Assembly: GCA_029582155.1 (NCBI GenBank)
Contig: CM055895.1
Location: forward strand, 13,832,787 to 13,896,786
DNA: 64,000 nt
From: Panopea generosa
Taxonomy: Eukaryota > Mollusca > Bivalvia > Adapedonta > Hiatellidae
Direction of reading: 5' to 3'
Shown here piece after piece: positions 46,375-59,400 of this stretch (the stretch's first letter is position 1; the number at the start of each line of letters is the position of its first letter). A program made the translations under genes and the position numbers. Under the pieces are notes generated by a model. The model was not told where the DNA came from, searched no databases, and worked only from the letters and a program-made list of their open reading frames with translations.

Positions 46375-46575
46375 ATTATTGCAGTATATGCTATGTCAGA
46401 GTTTGCTCTACTCATCTGCAACAAGAAACCACAGCCTCTATGAACCATTATAAAAATATTCGAACCAAATTACATAGGACTCTTTTTTTAGCGCAAGAAT
46501 CTAGCTACCGTCACTTAAAAGGGGGCACAATGTGTAGTGAGTCATTAACAAGGGGACACAACTGTGTAGTGAGAC
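46375..46575. mobile_element. Right-end fragment of the 18488 TIR family
   Basis: It has GCAGTATATGCTATGTCAGA, TACATAGGACTCTTTTTTTA and AACTGTGTAGTGAGACGT, with the terminal motif partly doubled (TGTGTAGTGAGTC before it). Confidence 0.72.
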
Positions 46576-47197
46576 GTTTACAGTCGACATTTTTCTTTTT
46601 ATCCCATAATAAAAGACGATTATTCGGTGTGCCCGTTTCTTCTCAGTAGCCAAAAAACAGACAATTCTACATAAAATTTATTAAAATGATGTGGAGTTAC
46701 TATACTTTCAAACAATACCGAATTACAGTTGTCAATATTTCATTTTTGGCTGGAAATATGAATATATAAATTCACAACGCTAGCAACTAGTTTTTTGTTT
46801 AGCAAAGCGGAGGTAGGTAACTAAAATACACTACAGTTACTTATGTCCTCAAAGGAAAATTGTTGCTTCCACTTGTAAATAATATTTTTATTTGGATATA
46901 AAGGATTACGTAGGATTATGTTGAAAATGTAATATTAATTTACTGTTTTATTATTATTCTATTATAAAATGGTGGGAAAACGCATTTTAGGGTATGATCA
47001 AAAATCTATGTTACCATTGCAACGGATTTTTTGACAAGTCTAATATATTTTAAGTATTTTAATGAGAAATAGTCTAAGCTTTCCAATGATACCAAAGAAC
47101 GTTGGTCCCTCCTGGGGGTGCGAACATGTATTGTTCTTGCCTTAGATACCAGACTGTGATCTATAAATGTTATTGATTGATAATTAATCAATTCCAT

Positions 47198-47203
47198 TTT
47201 ATT
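47198..47203 (-). promoter_or_regulatory. AATAAA poly(A) signal of the opsin
   Basis: On the minus strand AATAAA begins one base after the TAA stop. If used, the 3' UTR would be only about 15-35 nt. Confidence 0.4.
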
Positions 47204-47204
47204 C

Positions 47205-47441
47205 TTAGTTTGTTTTCTTTTCCTCGCTTCCGATGAATTTGGTAGCGTAAGCATCGCGGAATTTTCTGCTTGCTACTATATAACCAATTGGATAGAAGCA
47301 GGTGGACATCTTGGCGGTCAGAGGTGGGATGCAGGAGGCGAGCATCGTCATCTTGGTGGAGTGGTTGAAGAGAGCCCAGATAGCGAAATATCCATACGCA
47401 CTAAAGCCTATTGACACGATAGCCAGGTTGGTGAGCGCAAG
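47205..47441 (-). CDS. Opsin last exon with TM6, TM7 and C-tail
   Basis: Acceptor taattttgtttaag. It encodes LALTNLAIVSIGFSAYGYFA, then IPPLTAKMSTCFYPIGYI and a short basic tail KFRDAY to a TAA stop. The Lys of TAKMST is the retinal attachment site. An AATAAA box overlaps the bases just after the stop (47198-47203). Confidence 0.92.
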   Translation of the reverse strand, partial: LALTNLAIVSIGFSAYGYFAIWALFNHSTKMTMLASCIPPLTAKMSTCFYPIGYIVASRKFRDAYATKFIGSEEKKTN

Positions 47442-50400
47442 CTTAAACAAAATTAAACATGATGTAATAGAAAAGCGAAATAGGGTAGTATAAATGTTTA
47501 CGAATGATTTTGTTTCTTGATTAAGAGATTGTCCAAAAATATTCCATTATTCCATTATAACCATTATTAAACTATAAAAGCTGTTACAAAATGTATAGTA
47601 AGTAAACTATAAAGGCCAGTATAAAATATAAAACAAGTAAAGTATAAATGCCAACAGAAAATGTATCATGAGTGAAATATAAATGCAAGTATAAAATGTA
47701 TAGTAAGTAAACAATAAAGGTCAATATAAAATGTATAACAAGCAAACTACAACGGCCAGTATAAAATGTATAACAGGTAAACACAAAATATATAACAAAT
47801 AACCTATAAAGGCCAATACAAGATGTATAATAAGTAAAAACATAAAATGTATAATTACGTAATAAGTAAACATTAAATGTATAAGAAATAAACTATAAAG
47901 ACCAGTACAAAATGTATATTTAGTAATGTACACATGATGATAAATTGTTCCTTGACCTTCATCGTTTGAGCACTTTTTTCACATAGTAGATTATTATTTT
48001 TCAATTTGCCATCCATAATTACAACTAGCATGTGGTTATTGAAAAAGCGTTCTATTGATTCTGCATGGAAATAAGGGTGTCGTGAAATTCTACACCAAAG
48101 CATGCCAAAAAACTAAATACACGAAATAGATTGTTTTGATTTTGAATGAAACTAAGTTCCATGCACACTTAATACACCCTTCGTCCAACCCCTTTCTCCG
48201 CCTCTGCAGATATCCTTTTTTCTTTTGTGATGAATAGCTTTTATTCTTTGTTGACATAATACAATGTTATACAAAACTGTTCATGTATCAACACAAGCTA
48301 TATAATTTTGAAACTTAACACATTACATGACCACTTTAGATAACATTGCATGCATACAGTGTCCTACAAGTAATGTTTTAAGGGTGAATTTAAGAAGAAA
48401 ATATTTATCAAAGGCCTGAGGGAAGACTCACTCATTCACAGTTTTGCCCATGATGTCGCCTTTCTTTAATTTCTTGACATAATATGATATATATACGGAT
48501 TTACCAGTGAGCTCATTAACTACTGGCATCATAATACATTTTTCCACATTGACCCAGTTTCGAAATAATCAATATGATGTTCCTTGCAAAATGTAGAATA
48601 TACACTTCCAAGGCCATTTTGAAAATAACATTGGCTGGTTTATTACTTTTCACAAACTTTAGGTAACTGACTCATCCAATCAGATTTACACAAGCTTCAT
48701 CAGCTTATTTTTTGTATCCTTTCCACATAATGTGTTAAATGTATGCTTTTATTGCTTCATTTTTAAATGTATGCTAAATATATGTACTTATTATATGTGA
48801 ATAAAATATTGTTTAAACTAAACTAACCTGGTCTCTGAAAGAAGCTAAGACTGCAAATCTAAAGTTAAAGGTTTGAAGTCTCACTTCTGTCAGTGACTTA
48901 AGTACATTTATATGTCTCTGCTTCTGTTAATTTTGGTAAAACAGTTCTTACATCAAAATGTATAAAATGAAGACATTTGCGATTAAAGAAGTTAAAAGTA
49001 TGACACAGTTCTGAAAAAAGGATCTAGTGGATGGTCGACTTCTTGGAAAAAATGTTCAACTCATCACTTTGGTTAAAAGGTAAACTGGTAAAAGAACATT
49101 TTTGACATGTATGTAAATCAAGAAATTCACTGGTTTTACATAAGCGTTTATGTTATTGAAAATGAACATCTGAAATACTGGTACACTACTTATGAACCCA
49201 CAAACGACAGTTGATTCACTTCAGAGCCCCTTGGACTGTGTTGACCGTCTTGCAGCACAAAGAGCATATATTTTAGGATGACTCCAGATGCTCTGGGTTA
49301 ATAGAGACATCACCTGCGAGTGATTTAGCGTCATTTTAATGCGTTCGAGTGTTAACAGACGATTAGTTTATATATCATTTATATAACCACTGTTTCCTGG
49401 GATCCTGAAAGGTTAACCAGTACTCGAGCATACCCCATCTCTACAAGTAATTGACAACTTTCCGACTTGAATCAGTTCTTTGCTTAAACTAACACTTAAA
49501 GGATGCAGTTTGGATAAAATAAAACAACAATTCATGAATAAAACAAGCCCTTTTGTTGCTGATAACCTGGTTGTTTGCCTCTATGAACGAAGGTAAAGAT
49601 CCCAAGAATCGCAAAAATACATGACATATCTATTCACTTACGTCTTACATATCACAGATTCTTTTATCCGTCCAACCGACGCTGTAAATTGATGTATATT
49701 AACTAAGATGCGATGTGATTATATTTAAAAATGTGTGTTTATAGATATTTAAAAGTTATCAACGACGACAGGGTAATAGTGTTAAAAAATCTAATATGGT
49801 GTATGTTTTTCGTCATTATAGTACTTAAAATGTGGAAGGCATACTAGAAGATCTGATTTTAAAGCACATGTATAAAAACAAAAATATATTCTTAAAAGCA
49901 TAAACGCTAATAAAAAATGACTGATTTTCACGAGCGGCACAAACATTTGGCCTTTGCGCGAGTTTAAATCGCTATTTTAAATAAACAAAGCAAGTACACA
50001 GTATTCCAGCCTTCCTTTTATTTATATAAATAATTCCGAATCGAACGTCAATCTGAAATCGTGGTATTGATATCACAATTTTTATCTTCCCTGCATTTTA
50101 CCCAAAAAATGGCGGCCAAAATATATTTATCGTCGCTTTGGACGCTGAAGGGACTATTTTTACGGTTGATATACTTATGTGCACTAGATCCATTTAGTGG
50201 ACATTGTATGCTTTGATTAACGCATATTTGAAATGTTTTGCTTTTTGTTTGATAGAACAAAAATTGCAATAAAACCAAACGTCCTCTGCTATGGCAATTG
50301 CGCTTTGACACTTTTGGAACTATTTTATCAGTCGGAGGAAATGAAATCGCCGTCCTCACTATAACAAATATTATAGAATAAAATCATAAATAGGCATTGT

Positions 50401-53400
50401 GATGACTACAGAAGTCTCGCTAACTCGTCTTCCAAAAAACTGATTAAAGAGAGAAAAGAAGGAGCAAAATTAGGTCAAAGAGAAATTTAAAGATGAGAAG
50501 CTGTATGCAGTATAGTTTTCGTGATTATATTTTACATGTTTCCCCATTTATTTTCGTGTGACCTAAGTTAAATATAAATATAAATATAAAGTATTTAGCA
50601 AGTACTAGTATACAGTTCAGTAAATTAGATGTTGAAGAATTATATAACCCTAACGATATATTTTGATAACATATGTTGAAAGGTTGATTGTTTGCAATTA
50701 AAAAAGTTATGAACCGGAGTCCAAAAGGCTCTTACAAAATGGTATTCCCAAAATAAATGTTCAAAAGTTTCTGGATATCTCTCACAAAATTCATATAGAC
50801 TTTAATTCATTATTTTACATTTTGATAAAAACTTGTTAGCAGGTAAAATCCTCTGTGATATCATACTGATAATACTAAATTCGTATCAGACGTTTTTAAA
50901 TTAGTTACTAGTGCTGTCTTGTCATTACTAAAAGTTTGTATAACATCATAATTGAATTTTACAGGTGACTTCAAATAAAGCAACTGACCCAGTTTAGGTG
51001 GTTGTCAGAGAACCAGTCTGCCTTTTCCTCTTCAGTCTGTTTGCCAGTCGGTTGTGCGTTGAATGCACTGCGTAACGCCATTACTGAAGCAGCTATCATG
51101 AAGGCGGTGATAATCGGAAGTGCCATGAAGTAGGATCGGTGACTGTAATCATCTTTGTGCCAGTTCAATCCACAAGCGGTTCCAGAAGATTCGGCTGTGT
51201 AACTAGAGAGGAGTAACTCGAAATTACACAAATAAAACATAAATAAACGTCTCAAGATTCGAGAATTTTCATGTTGCAACGTTTGGAATTTGGAATAGAA
51301 ATATGTTTCGATCATCGTACTGCGAACTGTATATGCATGAAACGAACATACGCAAATATTTAGCATGTAGATTGTTTGGATTTCCTTGCGTTAACACATA
51401 AATCACGCCTGAGAATCTCCACACTCACAACATCCGGTCATGCGTGCAATCGATTTAGGAGGCCATATGCAGTTTTGATTGCATGCAGCTAAAACAACTA
51501 AAATAGCGATCGAGGTAAGTTTTGTTCTCATAGTACACGCCGTCGAATATCGGAGAATGTTATACGATGTACATATCATCATCAAATCATGCATATAGGA
51601 ATTCTCATCCGGTTAATTTGCTTCCAGTTAACTTTGAAATTGTGTCGAATGAGGGGAACTTTGCAGGGTTGTGATTCTTCGGAGCCATATTTTTGTACAA
51701 CAGGCGTCACATAAGTAATGTTATTCGTCCCGTAGATAATGAACCTTGAACATGTAGATCGTGAAATTTCACAGTCAGATAGATTTATTTGTTGTGCAAC
51801 CAATAGTACCAACAAACAAATCGTGCGAGTTCAAGATGAATTTTTATCGTAGTCTTAACCACACACAGTCGTATACACTGTAACCAAATATAGTTGGGGA
51901 AAAAACTGCCAAATGTCCTTATGGGCGGAGCTGTATGAGTGGACGTTGCGCAAGTGGACCACGCCCATCGCAGATTTTTATGTGTATATGGTAATATAAA
52001 TAAATAAAATTATTCTATCAACTATTTAGTTCACTATTTCGAGCCACATAGAAAGAATGGCAGCAAAATATGGCCACCAAAGACAGGCGAAAAAAATGTA
52101 TGCATTTCTGTTAAAGGAGATTACTTTGAATGTATGAACCAAATATCATCAATATATCATTTGTTATTTTTATTTTATTACCACTATAATAATACTTATT
52201 GAACGTTTGCAAACATTGCTTCCATATATAATCGCTATGCGTAGGCTGTTTATCCTTGGTGTTAACTTTAAGTGATATTTAGTATGAAACTAAATTAAAA
52301 ATGAATTTGAGTGGGTTTTGACACCTGTAGACATTAGAATACTGAAATAGATACCCACAGTTTGACATATTACACCATTTTTAATTAGAATGATAGATTC
52401 TTTCTGCAAATATTTGTTGCTTTAATGTTAATTATATACCAGTATGTGGTATTAAACATGGACTAAATAATGAAATATAAAACATAGTGTAGATAATAAT
52501 TCATTTCTCGTTTTACAATCTAGTAATATGATTTCTACAGATACCAAACCATAACAGTATGTATGTGTGTGATATCAGGTTGACATATGTAAAAGTACAA
52601 ATTTCTACTTCTAGACCATTGTAAAACTGAGACATGTGAGGCGATATTTTTTACTATCTTTCAGGATATGATTGTAAATGAATACTGGATCGAGATGTTG
52701 TCTTTATACAGAGTGGTATCTGGCCAATGTGTCCGTGTACTGCGTGCTGCGTGCGTGCGTGCGTGCGTGCGTGCGTGTGAAATCAGATCGCCACATGTTC
52801 TTTGCACAAGAGTACAAAATTATATTCCTAGTTCTAAACCATTGTAAAACATAATGACAATCAATCATCATAACGTACAAGAACAGAACAGAACAGAACA
52901 TAAAATTGATCAGGATTTCTACACAGGACATCATCAAAATTTATAGAAAGGATCACTATGCTTTAACAGTTAGCACTGTTTTTTTCCTAATTTCTAATGC
53001 CTCTTTTATATATCTTAAAATATTAAATACTATGGTTTAATTATGTGAATCAAGTAACTCTCAAAATGTGAGCACAGAAGGTATTGGATGGTTATAGTTT
53101 TTCAAATACTGTTTTCGAAAATTGTTAAAACAGCGACATCTACATAAGATGTGAAACTCATCTTCTATATCACTTTAATTGCAACATCAACAATATGCTG
53201 GATTAAATCATTAAGATTTAAATCAAACAATACATTGAATGAAATATATTGCATATTAGGTTATTGAATACATCATTACTGCTCATCAGATGTTCTTTAT
53301 TTTTGTTATTGTTGACTAAATAGAATTTACATTAATTAACCATTTCATCAAATAAAATCACTGAAGATAAGGTTATCACCTGTTTTATATATTTTGTTAT

Positions 53401-56400
53401 TATTAACTAACTAAGGTTCCCATTACACATTGCAGTGAATAAAATACATTGAACATATTTATTAAGGATATATAATACCAGTTTTGGCTTCAGCTGTTAT
53501 GGCTATTTTGTTTAATATTGTATATAATTAGTACTATGTACTGTTATACACCAATTAAATATCAATGACTTTTTGTTGCTGTATATTCATTTTCTTCATT
53601 AAAATATTATTATATTTTTTGCAGGTTTGGAAATAGACGTGGTACACCTGAATCGAATGTTCTTTTGTGACATTGATGAAAATACAAAGCTGCAGAAGGA
53701 ATGAAATGTGCCAAATCAACAAGGGATATTGTTCTAATCATCTAGTGAAAGAGTGGTCCTTCTACATAACTATATTTTTGTCCAGACACTTTTGTTATTG
53801 TTATTGTAATTAAATGATAAGGTGTGTCTATATTTTGTACTTTAATGCTGCTTAAATTTTAGTCATCATGTTGTTTGCAAGTTTGTATACTTGTGAATGT
53901 CTATAATAACCGCTTGTTTACATGCTGGTTAATGCATATGTTAATATAAACATAATCGTGTATTCTCATTGCTGCTGTGAGAGAATTTAATTAGATAAAA
54001 ACATGTCATCACTAGTGGTAAAACTGTTTAGTATTATATTATTTACCTTTTGAAAAATATTAAACGGAATGTCACAAAAATGTGTTATACTGAGAATAAA
54101 GAGGAAGTAATGTCTGGAGTTATTCTGATTGGATCAGCGGGGATTTCTTTCTCCCTTAGTAGTCCATTATTTAATATAACCTTTTGACAGATAAAATAAA
54201 ATTTGCATCTATGAATGCACAAGGGCTAGGGGATAAAAAGAAAAGACATTTTATTTTTTCAAAAGTACAAATACCCGCTTTACAGAAAAAGCAGTAAATT
54301 GTGTGCGATTTTAGTAATAACACTAGTCAGTCAAGAGGGAAAGCTTTACATTTTAGCAATAATTTCGAAAATTTGTAATTCAGCAGAAACTAATGCAATC
54401 ATCAGAGACTTAAAACCCTTTTTTTATTGGACGGTAAATCAGTAAAAGTAAAACGTACATCTATATTCTAGACATGTGTAAAAGGAGGTCTTAATATGCT
54501 TGACATATATGTTTTGTTGGCTCTTTGGAATTAGCATTGGTAAGACGTTTGCTTCAGTTCAAAGTATTGTATCATTATATGATGATTATTTCTTCATTAG
54601 AAGCAGATTTTATGTATCGACACATTGGTAGAATAGATATCCCATTTCGGGAGGATATATTTGGAAATTATAAAAGATTTAACAAACATCATACCTAAAA
54701 ATTGGAAATGTTTCCAGTCCATACCGCCATAATACAATCCTGATATTAAGGTCGGAGGTTCTGATATTTTATTAAATCATTGGTTCACAAAAGGAATACA
54801 ATTGATATATGATATAATGAATACAAATGGCAATTGCTTTTACTTTCAGCGAGTTCACTGAAAAATACAATGTTAATACATTATTGAATTTGAGGGAATC
54901 ATAGCCATTATTAAGATAAACTATCCTTCCCATATTTATGCAACAAACCTTTAATTTATTTTACAATGACAACAATCATGAAAAATGAAAAGGTTTTGAG
55001 AACAATCAACCAACATTTCATAATAATGATGATTATAACGCAACTCCTAAAGCTAAATGGGAAAATGACGCAAATGCACGAATTATTCTGAGAGATGGTA
55101 AATATTGTATTACGCTCTCCTATTCAAATTCACTAAAGACACAAATTTGCAATGATTCCAATTTAAAATTGATCATATAACTCTTGGAACAAACGCAATG
55201 CTTAAAAAATGAAGATTCTTGTTTATCACCACATGTGCTGATTGCAGAATAAGAGAACAGTTCCTCCAAAGTTAAAAACAAAACATATGGATGAAAAGTA
55301 CAATACGATGAATACAGGTAATCTTTAAACATAATCTTTGGCAGTAAAAAATAATGCTGTTGTAAATAGGTTGCAGTATACTGCTTAAATGTCATACTGT
55401 CAAAAAAAGAAAAGAAATATTCCTATTTTTTAACCATTAAAGCAAAATATTACAATGCTTTATGCTACAGAACGATGTATTGCCAAAATAAACCTTGAGG
55501 CGGAACAATTTGATATGTACTGGAACCTTCATATGACTCTTCTCTTAGTTAAACTATGTATTACAAAGTTAGAGAACTGACATAACGTTAGAGTATCTTA
55601 CAGTTTACTATATGGCAATAAAGCCCCCATTGATGGCTTTATTTCTTACATAATGTTTTAGGGCACAGTACTTAAGTTATACATTTTTGTTGCTGTGTGT
55701 TTTACCTTTCTTCTCGTATTTTTATTTGTGTATGGTTCCAATATCTTATAATTAGTGCAATTAGAAAACACAAAAAGCAATGAAAGGCTGTTCCCCAGCG
55801 ACTCACTATATACAAGTATTCTATTATCCAATAATTAGACATGTTTCGTCATTTATTTTCTAAATTTCATCTTTAAAATGAGTTTCCGTCTAAATATTCT
55901 CTAGAATTTATTGGTACATGTAGTTCTGATCTATTGTGACTTTTGGTTTTGGGGTTACAAACTTTAAACCTATACATGGTTCGTTGTTGTGAGTATGATT
56001 TTCATAAACATTTCATGATGATTTCCTCATTAAATGCAGTATTAAAAACAACAACATGTATGTATTTGCTACAATTCCCAGAAAACATATTCTAAGCAAT
56101 TTGGGCGACCAATTTGAACATTTGTTAAGCGTATAGATATATGGAAGTGTAATCTCCTGGGATAATTTGGCGTCATGTATTAATGCTGTAACATAAAACC
56201 ATATTTTTTTTAAATTTTCCAACAAATGTCAAAAGAGTAATAAGTTCAAATGTGTTAACACTGCGGCGTGCCCTTTTAATAATAATATATTGATAAATTT
56301 ACTTTACATATATTTGTACGGTTTGTTGAGGAATGGCACGATGAGATAAAATGATTAATTCTCAAATCAGACACCTTCAATCTTCATTTACATGCGCTAA

Positions 56401-59400
56401 CTTCGTGGCCACTCCATTGGATTCTTTTTTTTAAGTTCTTATTTAAACGCAGACGCTGAGATAAATGTCACAGCATACGCCACGTGAAAAACAAATGATT
56501 ACGTCATGAGCACGAATGATTCATTTGCATAGAATCAAACGACGAAATATAATGAGCTGGGAACTTTCGTTTAGATAAAAATGCTCAGAATGACGCAGTT
56601 GTCCGAAAGTAAGGTCGTTTAGTTAGTATTAAAGTAAATGTTTAACAAAATGAACACCATTCTCGTGACGGTCGCTACGATTTTGGGATTTAGTTAGCTA
56701 AAACGTCGTTTACTAAACGCTGCTGCCTAAATTGCCTTCTACGTCAGACAAGGATTTGTGCCTTTTCGTCTTACCTAGGTTTGTATATACACTCCAGAGA
56801 GAGACATGATGCCTGTGACAGACGATTAGTAACACCAAATAGAATGCATCTATCACCTAGAAATTTCCGACGAAAAGGTTTTGTGGTCAGATACTGAAGC
56901 GTTGATAAAGTGTTCAAAAGATGGAATATTATATAAGAAGCATGAGCACGAATGATCAATGAAAGACTGCAAAATTGTATTCGTTCATTCAACATTCAAA
57001 GTAAACCAGTCGTCATTGGAGATTCCCGTCCACTATACATGTTTATCGCTTGGCATTCACCTATTTTTGTTGATGTGTACAATAAGAATTATAACAAATT
57101 ATTTTCTTACCTGAGCCATTGTTTTCATGCCCTTAAGCCGGATGTTAATCTTGAGGCGGATTGCGCATAAAACCGGAATGTTATAATCGTGGTGATTCCC
57201 GGGTTTGTATATTTACGCATTTCGAGAGCATCCGCTTTATAAAATAATTAACTCTTGTGTCGTGCTTTGGAGATGAAAAAGATAACCGATTACATTACAA
57301 TTATTATATTGCAAAGTTGCATGCACAAATCTTATTAAAGATACATGACGGTTATTGCAATATCATGTTAATTACTTATGGCCATGTCGTGATGATTACC
57401 TGCTCCATCCCATTAATGGCGCCGCGGCGATGACAATGCTATAAATCCATCCAAGTAGGCTTAAGGTCCCGCTGCTGCCGCTCGACGTATCTGTCAAAAC
57501 AGAGATATGTTGCTGCATAGGGGAGGATAGAATAGAAATATACTGGAGGTATAATATATCTCTAATTAATTACATCTCACTTCTTAAATGTGATTGAAAT
57601 ATCTTATAATAATGGTGATGAAACAAAATATTGTTAAGACGACATTCATCTGATATTTACAAACCACAGACAGCAAGCTCAAAGTACTTAATTAAATATC
57701 CATACGCCGCCTTAATTTGATTGACATTATTGTAGCGTTTGGTTTATTTAATGCAACATTTGTTTTAAAAAAATGACATAATACAATGTCAACAATATAT
57801 TTTTATTGTTTGATTTGTTTTTGCTTGCTTATATTAAATACATGACAAAATGAAATTCGAGCAATAAAAAGTAGTCCCAGTCGCGTATGATTATTTTGGC
57901 GGTAATTAAAACTACAAGATTTTATCACGACGGCATAAGCAGGGCTAAGGCTTTGTCACAAAGTTCGGCTTATAACCGGTTGTGTCTTAGTGGTGTTAAC
58001 TCAGGTGAATATGATGATCATCACACTTACAGTAGTCTGGACAAGCAGTACAGAAGAATCGCTGAATACAGAGCAGGAAAGCAAAGGTGACGGCGCCCAT
58101 TCCACCAATATACGTCTCCAAACCATACAGCTGGCATCCACTCTCGCCAAACAACCATCTGAAACAATAGATGACACGCACTACTTGAATAATTCAAGTT
58201 TAAAGGAAATTGTTTATATACTGAAATCACCAGCTAACCAGCAACTTTTGTATTTCCAGTTTTTGTATTTAAAAGTTGTATATGCCATTAAAAAACAAGT
58301 ATTTATTTTTACATAAGCTAAATATTCTTTTTAATTCAAGTCTGATTTTCAAGGAGATTGCTTTGACACCTTTTGAGAAAATATATAAAATGTCAGGTAT
58401 ATAAAATGTCAGGTACATAAAATGTCAGGTACATCAAATGTCAGGTATATCAAATGTCAGGTACATCAAATGTCAGGTATATAAAATGTCAGGTACATAA
58501 AAAGTCAGCACATCAAATGTCCGGTATATCAAATGTCAGGTTGAACAAATGTCAGGTATATAAAATGTCAGGTGACGGGTTAGCTGATCGGTTCAGTATA
58601 GATGACATCAGTGTCAGGTAGTCTAATATTTTGCAGGTGAGGCAGAGAACAGGAAACAAGCACAGCACGAGTCTTTTCTTCGAGCCGAACCTGATGAATT
58701 TTAAACTATCAGACACCAACATGGTATTCTATTTATTATGTCATTGTATGCGTGTTTAATTCATTTATATTTAAAACAACAATAACTGATTTTATTTTAT
58801 AAAAACACATGTGTGTACATCTGCGAATGAAAATATTTCAAAATTAATCGATGAAATTGTTATGCCACACATATTCAGTAAAAATTGTGTCAGCATTTTA
58901 TTGTTATACATTTTCTTTGACACTTGCAGATTAAAAATAATTTTTGTGTAATAATTTTTAGTGCTTTGATTTATTTGATGTTTGAAAATGGTTTCCACAT
59001 GGTGGTGTTAAATAACTAACTTCAAAGCATATTTGATTGAATCTAATTATACACAATTCTTTTATGGATTAAATATATCTAAAGAATAAGTTGAAGGTTA
59101 ACACATTTTATTCTGGTGTTTTCATTAAAGCATTTTAATGTATTTTTGTTGATTAACGTCTCGTAGACTAATTCTTGTCAAAACAAGTTACATTTTAACA
59201 ACATATATCATTCTTTAAATAATTACAAGAGACAGCTGATTTGTATGAGTGTTTGTTTTGACAGGTGTCGCTTTTTGGCATAATGTATATTTCCTGAACC
59301 AGTACATGTACATCAAGGGCTTTCGATTTAGCACCTTTTGTTATAACAATGATTGGTATTTAAGATAATCTATATTTTATCAGACAATTTGATTAGTCAA

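Noticed and set aside
51585-51830. Open frame with a hydrophobic start and Cys (minus strand)
   Set aside because: No ATG before the C-terminal end and no acceptor after the preceding stop. It is most likely chance or decayed.
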